The notes: generated by a model from the sequence alone, not told the origin. Shown: positions 6,503 through 20,101, counted from the first letter of the stretch. The stretch: DNA of 64,000 nt from Rhizobium sp. RM (GCF_013390595.1 NZ_JACAWV010000022.1:186001-250000); one strand, 5' to 3'. A program made the numbers and translations.

Positions 6503-6972
6503 TCGAATTCGAACCGGCGCATGTCGTTGAAGGTATAGAGGAAGTCCCGGTCTGCCCGCGATGTGTGGCAGCGCTGGCAGCGCGCCGTGTTCTCTTCCAT
6601 GTTGATCGAGCCATCGGGCTTGAACCACTGGAACTGCCAGTCGGCGGTGCGGCGGTTTTCATCATAGTCCTGCCCCCAGCCCTCGCCTTTTTCCATGATG
6701 AAATAACGGAAGACCTCGCCACCGCGATAATCGACCAGCGCCACATGCGTACCGTTGGGGATCGGCTCGCCCCGCTTGACCGCCTCGATCGCTTCCCGCG
6801 TCGTCATGATATGCTCCGTCACCTCACCCCGCGTCACCGTGGTGTAATGGACGAGCTTGCTGATATCCGGCATGGTCGCCCGCGTCGGCTCTGCCTGAAC
6901 CTGCATGCCGACAAGCACGACGGCGCCAGTGACGAAAGCGGCAGCAGCCGCCATCCTGAAAACCTTATTCAT
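6499..6972 (-). CDS. Exported cytochrome P460-family haem c protein
   Basis: A 157-residue protein with a signal peptide (residues 1-27, hydrophobic core [16 protein letters not shown], cut after VQA). It has a single CxxCH haem attachment site (CQRCH) near the C-terminus. The [24 protein letters not shown] segment and late haem site resemble the cytochrome P460 / c'-beta fold. Such periplasmic proteins oxidise hydroxylamine or bind NO in some bacteria; in others the role is unknown. Overlaps the cupin gene upstream by eight bases and the DUF4405 gene downstream by four, so it sits in the middle of a tight operon. Confidence 0.75.
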   Translation of the reverse strand: MNKVFRMAAAAAFVTGAVVLVGMQVQAEPTRATMPDISKLVHYTTVTRGEVTEHIMTTREAIEAVKRGEPIPNGTHVALVDYRGGEVFRYFIMEKGEGWGQDYDENRRTADWQFQWFKPDGSINMEENTARCQRCHTSRADRDFLYTFNDMRRFEFE

Positions 6973-7456
6973 CGGCGCCCCCGTTTTTCAGGCCATATTG
7001 TGCGTCGGTCACGTGTTCCATCCACTCCACCGTCTTGCCATCAAGGGCTTCCGCAACGGCGATATGCGCCATGCCGCTTTCGGGCGATGCCCCGTGCCAA
7101 TGCTTGACGCCGGGCGGTATCCACACCACGTCTCCGGGAACGATCTCCTCAATCTCGCCATCCCAGTGCTGCACGCGCCCCACGCCCTCCGTCACGATCA
7201 GGGTCTGACCGAGTGGATGGGTGTGCCAGGCGGTTCGGGCAGCCGGTTCGAAGGTAACGAGGCCACCACCGACCCGGGCGGGCGATGGCGTCTGAAACCG
7301 CGACTGCACTGTCACGGAGCCAGTGAAGTTTTCCGCAGAGCCTGCGGTCGCAGTCGCAACACTCGACCGCGCAACCTTCACGGCGCGATCGGGTTCAGCA
7401 AAAGCTGCGGTGGCGCTCAGAGCTGCAGCGACAGTAACCAGCGATGTCGTGTTCAT
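6965..7456 (-). CDS. Exported cupin-domain protein
   Basis: A 163-residue protein with a signal peptide (cut near AFA-EPD, residue 21) and one cupin barrel. Motif 1 is [18 protein letters not shown] and motif 2 is [16 protein letters not shown], giving three His and possibly Gln as metal ligands. Closest in style to cupins that accompany carboxymuconolactone decarboxylase-like proteins, including the hydroxynitrile lyase-like cupins, so a Mn/Fe lyase or oxygenase role is possible. It starts three bases after the upstream decarboxylase-like gene. Confidence 0.75.
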   Translation of the reverse strand: MNTTSLVTVAAALSATAAFAEPDRAVKVARSSVATATAGSAENFTGSVTVQSRFQTPSPARVGGGLVTFEPAARTAWHTHPLGQTLIVTEGVGRVQHWDGEIEEIVPGDVVWIPPGVKHWHGASPESGMAHIAVAEALDGKTVEWMEHVTDAQYGLKNGGADE

Positions 7457-7459
7457 GGA

Positions 7460-7870
7460 TCAGTCCTCCGCAAACACGTCTTTGGCGATCGCGACAGCCG
7501 AAACACCACTCGGCCAGCCGGAATAGAAGGCCATATGCGTGATGGTTTCGACGATCTCCTCCTCCGTCAGACCATTCTGTCGGCCAAGACGGATATGCGA
7601 GCGCAACTGATCGGGACGATTGAGCGCAATCAGCGCCGTGATCGTCACAAGGCTGCGGTCGCGTTTGGAGAGTTCGGGGCGTTCCCAGATATCGGCGTAG
7701 AGGACACCATCGGTCAGTTCGGCGAGCTTTGGCGCGGTCTCGCCCATCAATTGCTGGGCACGGCTCTGCTGTGGCGAAGGTGTCGTGGTCTGGGCTTGGG
7801 TCATCGTAACGGAACCGAGAATGAGAGTGACGCTGGTGGCGAAAAACAGGCTTCTGGTCAGTCGTTTCAA
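7460..7870 (-). CDS. Exported carboxymuconolactone decarboxylase-like protein
   Basis: A 136-residue protein with a signal peptide ending around TQAQ and an all-helical CMD/AhpD-like domain. The typical run of motifs is present: DIWERPELSKRDRSLVTITAL, then LRSHIRLGRQNGLTEEEIVETITHMAFYSGWP. There is no CxxC, so it is the decarboxylase/lactonase-like branch, not an AhpD peroxidase. TTG at 7870 is preceded by AAGGAG six bases upstream, better than the in-frame TTG at 7891. The signal peptide places it in the periplasm, like every other protein of this operon. Confidence 0.78.
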   Translation of the reverse strand: MKRLTRSLFFATSVTLILGSVTMTQAQTTTPSPQQSRAQQLMGETAPKLAELTDGVLYADIWERPELSKRDRSLVTITALIALNRPDQLRSHIRLGRQNGLTEEEIVETITHMAFYSGWPSGVSAVAIAKDVFAED

Positions 7871-7965
7871 AGGGAACTCCTTGCATGGCAAAGGGGATGG
7901 CCGGGGCGATGCGGCATGGCAACGCCCTGACCTGTTTTCGAGGGGAATGAAAAAACGGGGCTGTT

Positions 7966-9066
7966 TCAGACGAGCGTTCGGCCGAAGAACGGGGTCAGCT
8001 TGTCGAGCGCCGCATTGACATATTCCGGCACCCAGTAGGTTTCGATGTGTCTGGCGCCGGCAATCCTGAAGAGTTCCTTGTCCTTCGTGCCGGTGGCCCG
8101 GGGGAACGCGTCTTCCGTCATGTAAAGCGTATCGGCTTCGCTGCCGGCGATCATCAGCAAGGGAACGTCGATCAGCTCGATCTCGTCGGTCGCATCCCAG
8201 CGCATCAGATCCATCAGGCTGCTCATGGTGTAACGGAAGGTCGAGCCCGGATGCGCATGGGTGCGCCAGTAATAGTGATAACCCTGGCGATAGAGATCGA
8301 AGGGCAAGGCTTCGATCTGCGCATCGGTCAGGTTGGCATCACCGGCATAAAGCACCTCTCCACCGGCCGCTTCCTGAGCGCGGGCGGCGGACGCCTGCTG
8401 CAGCCGCGTCTGGATCGTTTCGAGCTGCGAGTCCTGAAAACCGTTGCGGCGAACGCGGCCGGAATTGAACATGCTGAGCGTGGCAACCGCCCTGAAACGC
8501 TTGTCGGTCTTGGCTGCTGCCAGCGAGTATCCGCCACCGCCGCAGATGCCGAGCAGCCCCAGCCGCGCCGTATCGACACCCGGAAAACGGCTGATGAAAT
8601 CGGCCATGCCGTGAATGTCCTCGATGCGATGCTGCGGTTTGTCGACGCTGCGCGGCGCCCCGCCGCTTCCGCCCTGATAGGCGGCGTCGGCCGTGATGGT
8701 GATGAAACCGCGCTCCGCCAGACGCTGGGCGTAAAGCCCGGTGGTCTGTTCCTTGACGCCGCCATTCGGGTGAGCCAGCACGATGGCGGGGTGTTTCTGC
8801 GCCGGGTCGTAATTGGCAGGCGTATAAACATTGGCAACGATATCGAGACCATCGAGCCTGTATGTCACCGGGTGGATATTCACCTTGCCCGGTTCGTTTT
8901 TGGTGATCGCACCGTCATAGACCAGTGTGAACGGGTTCTGTTTGTAATCGGCTGCGACAGCCTCGGTCGTGCTCATGGTTGATACTCCGAAAATTGCGCC
9001 GGAAACGAAAAGCGCCGTGGCGCCGAGAAACTTGCGTCTCGCGCCGTTGATGATGTCATGGCTCAT
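7966..9066 (-). CDS. Tat-exported dienelactone hydrolase-like alpha/beta hydrolase
   Basis: A 366-residue protein. The N-terminus has a twin-arginine signal (ARRKFLGATALFVSG), so it is probably exported folded. The hydrolase domain has the nucleophile elbow GICGGGG, where Cys replaces Ser as in dienelactone hydrolases, and a late His in IAGARHIETYW. ATG 9066 has AAGGAG upstream. It likely cleaves an ester or lactone. The following gene is 95 bases downstream. Substrate unknown. Confidence 0.75.
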   Translation of the reverse strand: MSHDIINGARRKFLGATALFVSGAIFGVSTMSTTEAVAADYKQNPFTLVYDGAITKNEPGKVNIHPVTYRLDGLDIVANVYTPANYDPAQKHPAIVLAHPNGGVKEQTTGLYAQRLAERGFITITADAAYQGGSGGAPRSVDKPQHRIEDIHGMADFISRFPGVDTARLGLLGICGGGGYSLAAAKTDKRFRAVATLSMFNSGRVRRNGFQDSQLETIQTRLQQASAARAQEAAGGEVLYAGDANLTDAQIEALPFDLYRQGYHYYWRTHAHPGSTFRYTMSSLMDLMRWDATDEIELIDVPLLMIAGSEADTLYMTEDAFPRATGTKDKELFRIAGARHIETYWVPEYVNAALDKLTPFFGRTLV

Positions 9067-9116
9067 GCAGAGGCTCCTTGTCAGATCGGGCCGGGTTTTG
9101 CCCATGCGCCGCTCGC

Positions 9117-10202
9117 TCAATCGAGCGCCTTGTCGGTGAGGAATTGCGAGATCTGGTCGGCGATCTCGATATTGTTCAGGTCCGACATCAGAAAATGCGT
9201 GCCGCCCTTGATGCCCTTTTCCGGCAGGTGAACCAGCGTGGCGTCGCCACCGTGTCTGTTGACGGCATCGACCCAGAGCTTCGCCATCGCCAGCCGCACA
9301 CGCCAGTTGTCCTGGCCGCGCTCGGCGGTCGGTTCGGTCGGGAAATTGTCGCCGTAATAGATGACGATCGGCAGACGGGTCAGCTTTTCGAAATCGGCAG
9401 CAGGGACCGCCTCGCCCTTCAGCGTGCCAGCCGCACTCGGCATGTCGGCAGGCACCTCACCTTCTGGAAAGATGAAACCGCTGCCCGGCTCCAGCGCCAC
9501 GATGGCCTTGACGTTCGGGTTCCTGATCGCCGTCAGCCAGCCGGGGCCACCGGCCTGCGAATGGGTGAACAGAATGGCGGGACCGGTCCGGTCGAACAAC
9601 GCCGACATGGCATCCGAAATCACCTTCGCATCAAAAGGACCGGTATTGGGTGTGACCGAACGGAAAAACTGGTCGAGTGCGGCCGGGTCACGCGAGAACT
9701 GCACGTTCCCGAAATAATCGGGCCATTTGCCGATGCGGAACTGGTCGAAAAACAACTGGTCGTAGGGCGTCGGCTCGATGGTCGTCGCCACCGTGCTGTT
9801 GCCCGCCCGGCCCCGGCGCGGCTGATCGACGAGATAGGTGGAATAACCGCGACGCAGGAAGATGTTCTGAAAACCCTCACGTCCATCTGGCGTGGTTTCC
9901 CAGCTTCGCGCCGACTGAAAGGCGCCATGCAGCATGACGATGGGCAGCGGCTTCGGGTTCTCCGGCACCTGATAGAAAACATAGGCGTGGTCGCCGTGGA
10001 GCGACTGTCCCTCGGCACCAGGCGCATTGTTGTTGTAGGTGCCCGGCGTCTTTGCCACCGTGCCGCCCACGGCAAAACTGCCCTGCTGCTGAATGACGAT
10101 GGGGCCGGGTTTGACCGCCTCCGCCCATGCCGATGGCGATGCCATCAGGCCACCAGAGAGCACCAGTACCGACGCCAGCGATTTGAAATTCTGTCTCATC
10201 AT
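9117..10202 (-). CDS. Exported alpha/beta hydrolase, first gene of the operon
   Basis: A 361-residue protein with a signal peptide (hydrophobic core ASVLVLSGGLMA, cut near AWA). It is an alpha/beta hydrolase with oxyanion region IVMLHGAFQSARSWE and nucleophile elbow FTHSQAGGPG, in which the first Gly of GxSxG is Thr. The C-terminal His is probably in GGTHFLM. Starts at ATG 10202 or ATG 10199; both sit downstream of GAG. It leads a run of six genes (down to 5825) whose products are nearly all exported, which looks like periplasmic breakdown of an aromatic or lactone compound, with electrons passed to haem proteins. That is inference. Confidence 0.72.
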   Translation of the reverse strand: MMRQNFKSLASVLVLSGGLMASPSAWAEAVKPGPIVIQQQGSFAVGGTVAKTPGTYNNNAPGAEGQSLHGDHAYVFYQVPENPKPLPIVMLHGAFQSARSWETTPDGREGFQNIFLRRGYSTYLVDQPRRGRAGNSTVATTIEPTPYDQLFFDQFRIGKWPDYFGNVQFSRDPAALDQFFRSVTPNTGPFDAKVISDAMSALFDRTGPAILFTHSQAGGPGWLTAIRNPNVKAIVALEPGSGFIFPEGEVPADMPSAAGTLKGEAVPAADFEKLTRLPIVIYYGDNFPTEPTAERGQDNWRVRLAMAKLWVDAVNRHGGDATLVHLPEKGIKGGTHFLMSDLNNIEIADQISQFLTDKALD

Positions 10203-10512
10203 ACCCGTCTCGAGAATTGCGATGAGAAACGATATCGCGGTCGCTTTGACGGGATTAGCGGCTGGAAACCGGATGAGGTTATTAGCCCCACTTATCAATC
10301 ACAGAGTGTTGATTACCATTTCGACCTTACCCGAAAAAATACCTCGGCGCCAAAGCGGCTGAAAACCGTTCAAACGGCTGATCGCATTCGGATTTTTACG
10401 AAATCTCGCAAAAAACGTCGCCACAAGATTGTCCAGATTCCCACGTTTGCGCGTTGATACCGGGAGTAGCCGTCTGCTTCGCTCCGCGGCTTACATCAAC
10501 TGTCGTGGAGAT
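10203..10512. other. Divergent intergenic region
   Basis: About 310 bases between the exported-hydrolase operon (minus) and the cyclase gene (plus), lower in GC than the genes. An inverted repeat ATCAA (10294-10298) / TTGAT (10309-10313) with a 10-base spacer could be a regulator site for the hydrolase operon. ATTAGC occurs twice (10254, 10281). No gene seen. Confidence 0.35.
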
Positions 10513-11826
10513 ATGCCGTTGGAGATAAAAACGCCTGCGCTCGATCCTGCCCTCCGCGCCACGGCATTTGCCGAACGTCGCGGTTTTGAGCTTGCGGTTT
10601 ACGGCCGCACCGTTGCGGCGGTGCTGATGGCCGGAACGGCGTTCTGGGGGTATCACTATCCCAACAATCTCTGGGTCGCCGGGCTGTTTCTGCTGCTGGC
10701 GGCGATCGGTCTGCTACCGCTGGCAGCCGAAGAGACGCGTTACGAAGTCCCCTCACGCTATGCCTTCTTTGCCATGGATGCGCTGCTGATTTCGGCCGTC
10801 CTGTCCTTCGTACCATTGAGCAGCGGCGAGATGGTGCCGCAGAACCTCGTCTTTCTGACCAGCCGCGATCACTTCTATTACATCGTCATCGTCGCCTCGG
10901 TGCTGACGCTCTCCCCACGCCTCGTCGTGTGGACCGGTGTGTGGTGCATGGCGGGGCTCTCGGCATCGATCGGCTGGATCGTTTTCAGCCTGGGCGACTT
11001 CCTGACTTACGAAAACCTGCCGCTCGCGCCGAAACGGGAGGTGTTTTATTCGGTGGTGCTGAGCCCGCATTTTCTTGGCATGGCCTCCAGACTGCAGGAG
11101 GTGCTGATTATCGGCGCGGTCACGGGCATTGCCGCCCTCGCCGTCCATCGCGCCCGGCACATGGTACAGGCCAGAGCCGTGGCCGAGACCGGACGGCGGC
11201 GCATGCAGCGGATCTTCGGCAAATACGTGCCGCCGCATGTGGTACGCGAACTTGCCAGCAATGAAGGCTATCTCCGCCCGCAGATGCGCGAGGCAACGCT
11301 GCTGTTTGCCGATGTCGAAGGTTTTACCGCGCTATCGGAACAGCTTTTCCCCGAAGTGCTGATTGCGGTGCTGAACGAACTCTTTTCCGCCACCGCAGGC
11401 GTCATTGCCCGCAATGGCGGTCTTGTCGTCAGCTACATGGGCGATGCCTTCATCGCCTCCTTCAACGCGCCGCTGCCGGTCGACGACCATGCCGAACGCG
11501 CCATCGCCTCGGCCCGCGAAATCCTGCGGCTGACGGACCAGAAAAAATTTGGCGGCCACAGCCTGAAACTGCGCATCGGCATTGCCACCGGCCCGGTTGC
11601 CGCCGGGACGGTCGGCAGCGATGACCGGCTGTCCTACACGCTTTACGGCGATACCGTGAACCTGGCGCAGCGGCTGGAAGCGCTGAACAAGGATCATGAC
11701 ACGCGCTGCCTGCTGAGCGGCGAAACGGCAAAGGCGGCGGGCCATGCCGTCGGGCTGACCTATCTCGGCGCGGCGAATGTGCGCAACCGGCAAAAGCCCG
11801 TCGATCTCTATGTGCTGAACGACTGA
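10513..11826 (+). CDS. Membrane-bound class III adenylate/guanylate cyclase
   Basis: A 437-residue protein with six predicted transmembrane segments in residues about 20-220, then a class III cyclase domain. Catalytic features: LFADVEGFTALSE (first metal Asp), YMGDAFIASF (second metal Asp) and YGDTVNLAQRLE (transition-state region). It would make cAMP (or cGMP) in the cytoplasm in response to a membrane signal. Rhizobia carry many such cyclases. ATG 10513 gives a product beginning MPLEIKTP; GGAG lies too close upstream for certainty, and an in-frame TTG at 10429 is a poorer alternative. Convergent with a LysR gene four bases away. Confidence 0.82.
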   Translation: MPLEIKTPALDPALRATAFAERRGFELAVYGRTVAAVLMAGTAFWGYHYPNNLWVAGLFLLLAAIGLLPLAAEETRYEVPSRYAFFAMDALLISAVLSFVPLSSGEMVPQNLVFLTSRDHFYYIVIVASVLTLSPRLVVWTGVWCMAGLSASIGWIVFSLGDFLTYENLPLAPKREVFYSVVLSPHFLGMASRLQEVLIIGAVTGIAALAVHRARHMVQARAVAETGRRRMQRIFGKYVPPHVVRELASNEGYLRPQMREATLLFADVEGFTALSEQLFPEVLIAVLNELFSATAGVIARNGGLVVSYMGDAFIASFNAPLPVDDHAERAIASAREILRLTDQKKFGGHSLKLRIGIATGPVAAGTVGSDDRLSYTLYGDTVNLAQRLEALNKDHDTRCLLSGETAKAAGHAVGLTYLGAANVRNRQKPVDLYVLND

Positions 11827-11830
11827 AACC

Positions 11831-12724
11831 CTATCCGCGGTAACGCAGCGCATCGACCACCAGCGCGAAGGCTGGCGAGGCATGACGCCGGTTCGGATAA
11901 TAGAGGTGGTAGCCCGCAAACGGCGCGCACCAGTCTTCCAGCACCCGGATCAGCTCGCCCTTGGCAATGTGCTCTTCCACCAGATCTTCCGGCATATAGG
12001 CCAGACCGAAACCGCGTTTGACGGCATCGAGCCGCATGGCGATGTTGTTGAATACGAGCTGCCCCTCGACACGGACCTTCAGTTCGTGGCCGTCCTTCTC
12101 GAACTCCCAGGCAAGAATGTTGCCATAGGTCGGCATTCGGATCTGGATGCAATTGTGGCTGGTCAGATCTTCGGGAACCTCCGGCCAGAGGTTCTGCTGA
12201 AAATAGGAGGGCGAACCGACCACAGCCATGCGCATTTCCGGGCCGATCCTGACCGCGATCATGTCCTTGGCCAGTTGTTCGCCGAGCCGCACGCCCGCGT
12301 CATAGCGCTCCGCAACGATGTCCGTCAGGCCGTAATCGACGGTGATCTCGACGTTGATATCGGGATATTGCGGAATGAATTTTTCAAGCGCGGGCGCAAG
12401 CACCGAGATTGCCGCATGTTCGCCGGTTGTGATGCGAATGGTGCCGGCGGGTTTGTCGCGCATGTCACTGAGCGCAGACAGCTCCGCCTGTATCTCATCG
12501 AAGCGCGGTCCCGCCGTCTGCAACAGACGCTCGCCCGCCGCCGTCGGTGAAACGCGGCGCGTGGTTCGGGTGAGCAGGCGAAGCCCCAGCCGCTCCTCAA
12601 GACCGCGCACCGTCTGGCTGAGCGCCGATTGCGAGACACCGAGCTTGACGGCTGCGCGGGTAAAACTCTCCTCGCGCGCCACCGTGACGAAGGCGATCAG
12701 ATCGTTGAAATTTTCCTGCGGCAT
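11831..12724 (-). CDS. LysR-family transcriptional regulator
   Basis: A 297-residue regulator: N-terminal winged helix (ESFTRAAVKLGVSQSALSQTVRGLEERLGLRLLTRTTRRV) and a periplasmic-binding-like effector domain. Belongs to the CrgA/DsdC-like subgroup that commonly controls a divergent transporter or reductase. It is divergent from an MFS gene and two aldo-keto reductases (12.9-16.3 kb), which are its probable targets. The 134-bp gap between them holds AT-rich candidates for its site, but no single box stands out. Effector unknown. Confidence 0.85.
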   Translation of the reverse strand: MPQENFNDLIAFVTVAREESFTRAAVKLGVSQSALSQTVRGLEERLGLRLLTRTTRRVSPTAAGERLLQTAGPRFDEIQAELSALSDMRDKPAGTIRITTGEHAAISVLAPALEKFIPQYPDINVEITVDYGLTDIVAERYDAGVRLGEQLAKDMIAVRIGPEMRMAVVGSPSYFQQNLWPEVPEDLTSHNCIQIRMPTYGNILAWEFEKDGHELKVRVEGQLVFNNIAMRLDAVKRGFGLAYMPEDLVEEHIAKGELIRVLEDWCAPFAGYHLYYPNRRHASPAFALVVDALRYRG

Positions 12725-12858
12725 TTATTAGGTGTCCTTATAGCCTCATGCTGATTACTGCCTCTAATCGATAAGGTCGGCAAGGAATATCTTCAGAGCA
12801 TCGAAACCGCAGCCTTGCCGTGGAGGACGGCCAAGCGCCCGCGCAGAACGGAACAAAG

Positions 12859-17220
<4,362 letters not shown>

Positions 17221-17221
17221 T

Positions 17222-17611
17222 ATGACCAGCCAGACCAGAACCATGCTGATGGCATCGGCTCTCGTGCTGACACTTGCCGGAGCGGCCGATGCGCAGGGCG
17301 TGAACCGCAGCCGATATGTCGATGGTGACTATGAAGCGACCGGCCAATATGGCGGCCAGCCGTCTTTCGTAACCGTGCGCGTCACCTTGAAAAACGACAT
17401 CATCACTGCCGTCACGGTCACACCGCATGCCTATGTCCCAAGGTCGCTGGAACTGCAGCGCGCTTTTGCGGCGGCAGTGCCCGATGTCGTGGTTGGCAGG
17501 CGCATCGATCAGGTCAAGGTCGGCAAGCTGGCGGGGTCCAGCGGCACGCCGAAAGGCTTCAACGCGGCTCTCAGGCAGATCAGGGATCAGGCGGCGCGCA
17601 AAGCCGGATAA
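17222..17611 (+). CDS. Exported FMN-binding-domain protein, likely ApbE substrate
   Basis: A 129-residue protein with a signal peptide (residues 1-24, cut near ADA-QG) and a small FMN-binding domain. The segment LAGSSGTPKGFNAAL corresponds to the SGATxTSxGF flavinylation motif; by position the second Ser takes the place of the flavinylated Thr. It is two bases after apbE, which strongly suggests covalent FMN attachment and an extracytoplasmic electron-transfer role. The motif is degenerate (Ala for the first Ser, Pro after Thr), so flavinylation needs proof. A hairpin terminator follows. Confidence 0.75.
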   Translation: MTSQTRTMLMASALVLTLAGAADAQGVNRSRYVDGDYEATGQYGGQPSFVTVRVTLKNDIITAVTVTPHAYVPRSLELQRAFAAAVPDVVVGRRIDQVKVGKLAGSSGTPKGFNAALRQIRDQAARKAG

Positions 17612-17616
17612 GACAA

Positions 17617-17636
17617 CGGCCGGTCGAAACCGGCCG
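17617..17636. terminator. Hairpin terminator
   Basis: An 8-bp stem CGGCCGGT/ACCGGCCG around CGAA, just after the FMN-binding gene and facing the convergent MFS gene that ends at 17660. Confidence 0.65.
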
Positions 17637-17659
17637 CCACAGATGTTCGGCGAAAGGTG

Positions 17660-18832
17660 TTATTCCGCTGCCGCCCGGGCATATTCCGCATCGGCTCCAA
17701 GCCGTGCGATGAAGGCCAGAGCCAGCGCGATGAGCGACAGAATAGCGCCTGCCCAGTTCGGTGAGGCAAGACCGAAACCGGCCGCAATGGTGGCGCCGCC
17801 CGCCCAGGCACCAAGCGCGTTACCGAGATTGAACATGCCGATATTGACCGAAGCGGCGATGGTTGGCGCACCGGCGGCATTGGCGCGGTCCATGACCAGC
17901 TTCTGGATCGGCGAAACCGTGGCAAAACCGAAGGCCGCCATGAGGAAGACCGAGGCCGAGGCGACCACGGCATTTTCAACGCCGGCCCAGAACACCATCA
18001 GGATGGCGGCCTGTGCGGCAAGCGTCACGAACAGCGTACCAAACAGCGAGCGGTCGGCAAAACGCCCGCCCACCCAGTTGCCGACGGCAAGGCCAAGACC
18101 GAAGAGAACCATCAGCCGCGCCACACCGGCTTCCGAAAAACCACCCTCCTCGATCATCATCGGCGCGATATAGGTGATCGAGGTGAAGAAGGCCGCCGGG
18201 CCGAAAACGGTGATGCCCATGGCCAGCAACACCTGCGGATCGGTGAAGGCACGCAGCTCGCGGCGCAGGGCAATGGCCTTGCCCGCCTTGATCTGCGGCA
18301 CCAGCAAAGCAACGCTGACAATGGTGACAACGCCGATGGCGGCCGACAGCCAGAACACCAGCCGCCAGTCATAGACCTGTGCCAGCCATGTCGCGGCGGG
18401 AACGCCGACGAGATTGGCCATCGTCAGGCCGGAGAACATGAAGGCGATCGCACGCGCCTGCCGGTCAGGGGCCACCAGCGAGGCGGCAATGATGGAACCG
18501 ATGCCGAAAAATGCACCGTGGTTGAAGGAGGTGATGATGCGCCCCGTCAGCGCAATCGACAGGGTCGGCGCGATCGCGGTGATGACATTGCCAAGCGTTA
18601 AGATGACCGCAAGACCGATCAGCATCGTCTTTCTGGGCACCTTCGCCCCCAGCACGGTCAGAACAGGTGCGCCGACAAACACACCCAGCGCATAGGTGGT
18701 AGCCATGAGACCGGCCGTCGGTATGTCGACGCCGAACTCCTGGGCGATCTGCGGCAGGATGCCGGCGACGACGAATTCGGTCAATCCGATACCGAAAGCG
18801 CCGACGGCCAGCGCGAGAAGAGCCAAGGGCAT
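17660..18832 (-). CDS. MFS efflux transporter, AraJ/PbuE-like
   Basis: A 390-residue, 12-helix transporter. The first helix ends GLTEFVVAGILPQIAQEFGVDIPTAG, typical of the AraJ/sugar-efflux and purine-efflux group; motif A is VLGAKVPRKTML. GGAG precedes ATG 18832 by seven bases. It is divergent from an Lrp/AsnC regulator, and a perfect short palindrome lies between them, so it is probably the regulator's target, exporting an amino acid, purine or sugar-like compound. Confidence 0.8.
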   Translation of the reverse strand: MPLALLALAVGAFGIGLTEFVVAGILPQIAQEFGVDIPTAGLMATTYALGVFVGAPVLTVLGAKVPRKTMLIGLAVILTLGNVITAIAPTLSIALTGRIITSFNHGAFFGIGSIIAASLVAPDRQARAIAFMFSGLTMANLVGVPAATWLAQVYDWRLVFWLSAAIGVVTIVSVALLVPQIKAGKAIALRRELRAFTDPQVLLAMGITVFGPAAFFTSITYIAPMMIEEGGFSEAGVARLMVLFGLGLAVGNWVGGRFADRSLFGTLFVTLAAQAAILMVFWAGVENAVVASASVFLMAAFGFATVSPIQKLVMDRANAAGAPTIAASVNIGMFNLGNALGAWAGGATIAAGFGLASPNWAGAILSLIALALAFIARLGADAEYARAAAE

Positions 18833-18860
18833 GATGAAACTCCAGATAGGCAATTGTCTT

Positions 18861-18875
18861 CCGAATAAAATTCGG
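18861..18875. promoter_or_regulatory. Lrp/AsnC operator candidate
   Basis: CCGAAT-AAA-ATTCGG is a perfect 6-bp inverted repeat with a 3-base spacer, between the divergent MFS and Lrp genes. A further ATTCGG half-site lies at about 18902-18907, just before the lrp ribosome site. Repeated half-sites suit the oligomeric binding of Lrp proteins. Confidence 0.5.
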
Positions 18876-18920
18876 CGTTAATGGCCATATGGTGGAATGA
18901 AATTCGGAGGTAAAGCCGAA

Positions 18921-19418
18921 ATGGCAGCTGAAGTTGAAGAAAAAGATACGGTTCGGCAAACACGCCATCACCCTGCCGATATCGATGCGATCGACCGAAA
19001 AATATTAGGCGTGCTCGCCGAGGATGCCTCCGCCAGCTACGCCGAACTCAGCAAGATCGTGAATCTCTCCGCCCCCGCCGTGCACGAACGCGTCAAGCGT
19101 CTGAAGCGCGATGGCGTCATCAAGGGCACGGTTGCCCAGCTTGACGGCTGCAAACTCGGCCGCTCGCTGCTGACCTTTCTGGTGATCGATACCAGCAGCT
19201 ACAGCGCAACGCGCGAATTGCTGAAATTCACCAAACGGCCCGAGGTCGAAGAACTGCATACCGTGGCGGGCGATGGCTGCGTGCTGGTCAAGGTGCGGGC
19301 TGTCGATACGGAATCGCTCGAAAACTTCCTGATGGAAATTCAAAGCCTCGAAGGGGTGCGCTCCGTGCGCAGTTATATCGCCCTTTCAACCTTTCTGGAG
19401 CGTGGGCCCTACCCCTGA
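18921..19418 (+). CDS. Lrp/AsnC-family regulator
   Basis: A 165-residue protein: helix-turn-helix (ASASYAELSKIVNLSAPAVHERVKRLKRDGVI) followed by a RAM ligand-binding domain (VEELHTVAGDGCVLVKVRAVDTESLENFLMEI). GGAGG lies about ten bases before ATG 18921; an in-frame ATG at 18897 would overlap that ribosome site. It likely senses an amino acid and controls the divergent MFS gene through the palindrome at 18861. Confidence 0.85.
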   Translation: MAAEVEEKDTVRQTRHHPADIDAIDRKILGVLAEDASASYAELSKIVNLSAPAVHERVKRLKRDGVIKGTVAQLDGCKLGRSLLTFLVIDTSSYSATRELLKFTKRPEVEELHTVAGDGCVLVKVRAVDTESLENFLMEIQSLEGVRSVRSYIALSTFLERGPYP

Positions 19419-19444
19419 ACGGCAGACATCACGGCGTCACGGGC

Positions 19445-19470
19445 TCATGGCGTCATGGCGTCATGGCGTC
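19445..19470 (+). repeat. Octamer tandem repeat
   Basis: CATGGCGT is repeated three times in a row from 19446, in the short gap before the kinase-like gene. It may be slippage-prone; no function seen. Confidence 0.7.
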
Positions 19471-19502
19471 GAAGATGGAACGGGGTTGATCGGGAGGGTG
19501 AC

Positions 19503-19994
19503 ATGCTGATTATTCTGGGCGGCCTGCCCGGTTCGGGAAAAAGCACCATCGCGCAAGCTCTCGCCGCACGCATCGGCGCCTGTTACCTCAGGGTCGATAC
19601 GCTGGAGCAGGCGATCCGTTCGTGCCTGCCGGACGGATGCGATGTCGGACCGGCCGGCTACATCGGCCTTTACCGGCTGGCGGCGGACAATCTGCGGCTC
19701 GGCCGGACCGTGATTGTCGATTCCGTCAATGCAACGGAGATCACCCGCAGGGCCTTCAGGCAGGTGGCGACGGAGACCGACCGCCGATACATCGAGATTG
19801 AAATCCGCTGCTCGGATGCGACCACCCATCGTCACCGCGCAGAGACCCGCCCTTCGACCATCGAAGGCCTGACACCGCCCACATGGGCGGCAATCGAGGC
19901 GCGCAGCTTCGAACCGTGGTCGACTGACCTCAGCCTCGACACATTTCGCCTGTCGGTCGAAGACAGTGTGGCTGAGATCATGGCTTTGCTCTGA
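19503..19994 (+). CDS. P-loop AAA-type small kinase
   Basis: A 163-residue protein with a Walker A motif at the N-terminus (LIILGGLPGSGKST) and a DTLEQAI segment that would hold the acceptor-site Asp. VIVDSVNATEITRRAF resembles the Walker B/lid region of zeta-toxin- and gluconate-kinase-like phosphotransferases. GGGAGG precedes ATG 19503. Substrate is unknown; similar genes are annotated simply as ATP-binding protein. It stands alone between lrp and the EAL gene. Confidence 0.7.
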   Translation: MLIILGGLPGSGKSTIAQALAARIGACYLRVDTLEQAIRSCLPDGCDVGPAGYIGLYRLAADNLRLGRTVIVDSVNATEITRRAFRQVATETDRRYIEIEIRCSDATTHRHRAETRPSTIEGLTPPTWAAIEARSFEPWSTDLSLDTFRLSVEDSVAEIMALL

Positions 19995-20101
19995 TGGATT
20001 GTCCCCGTGAGAATTACCACCGCAATTGTAAGGTTCTGACAACCTTGAACGTTTAAGTTGAGCATCATTGCTTGTGATGCCCGGCGCTCAAGGAAGCCAA
20101 G

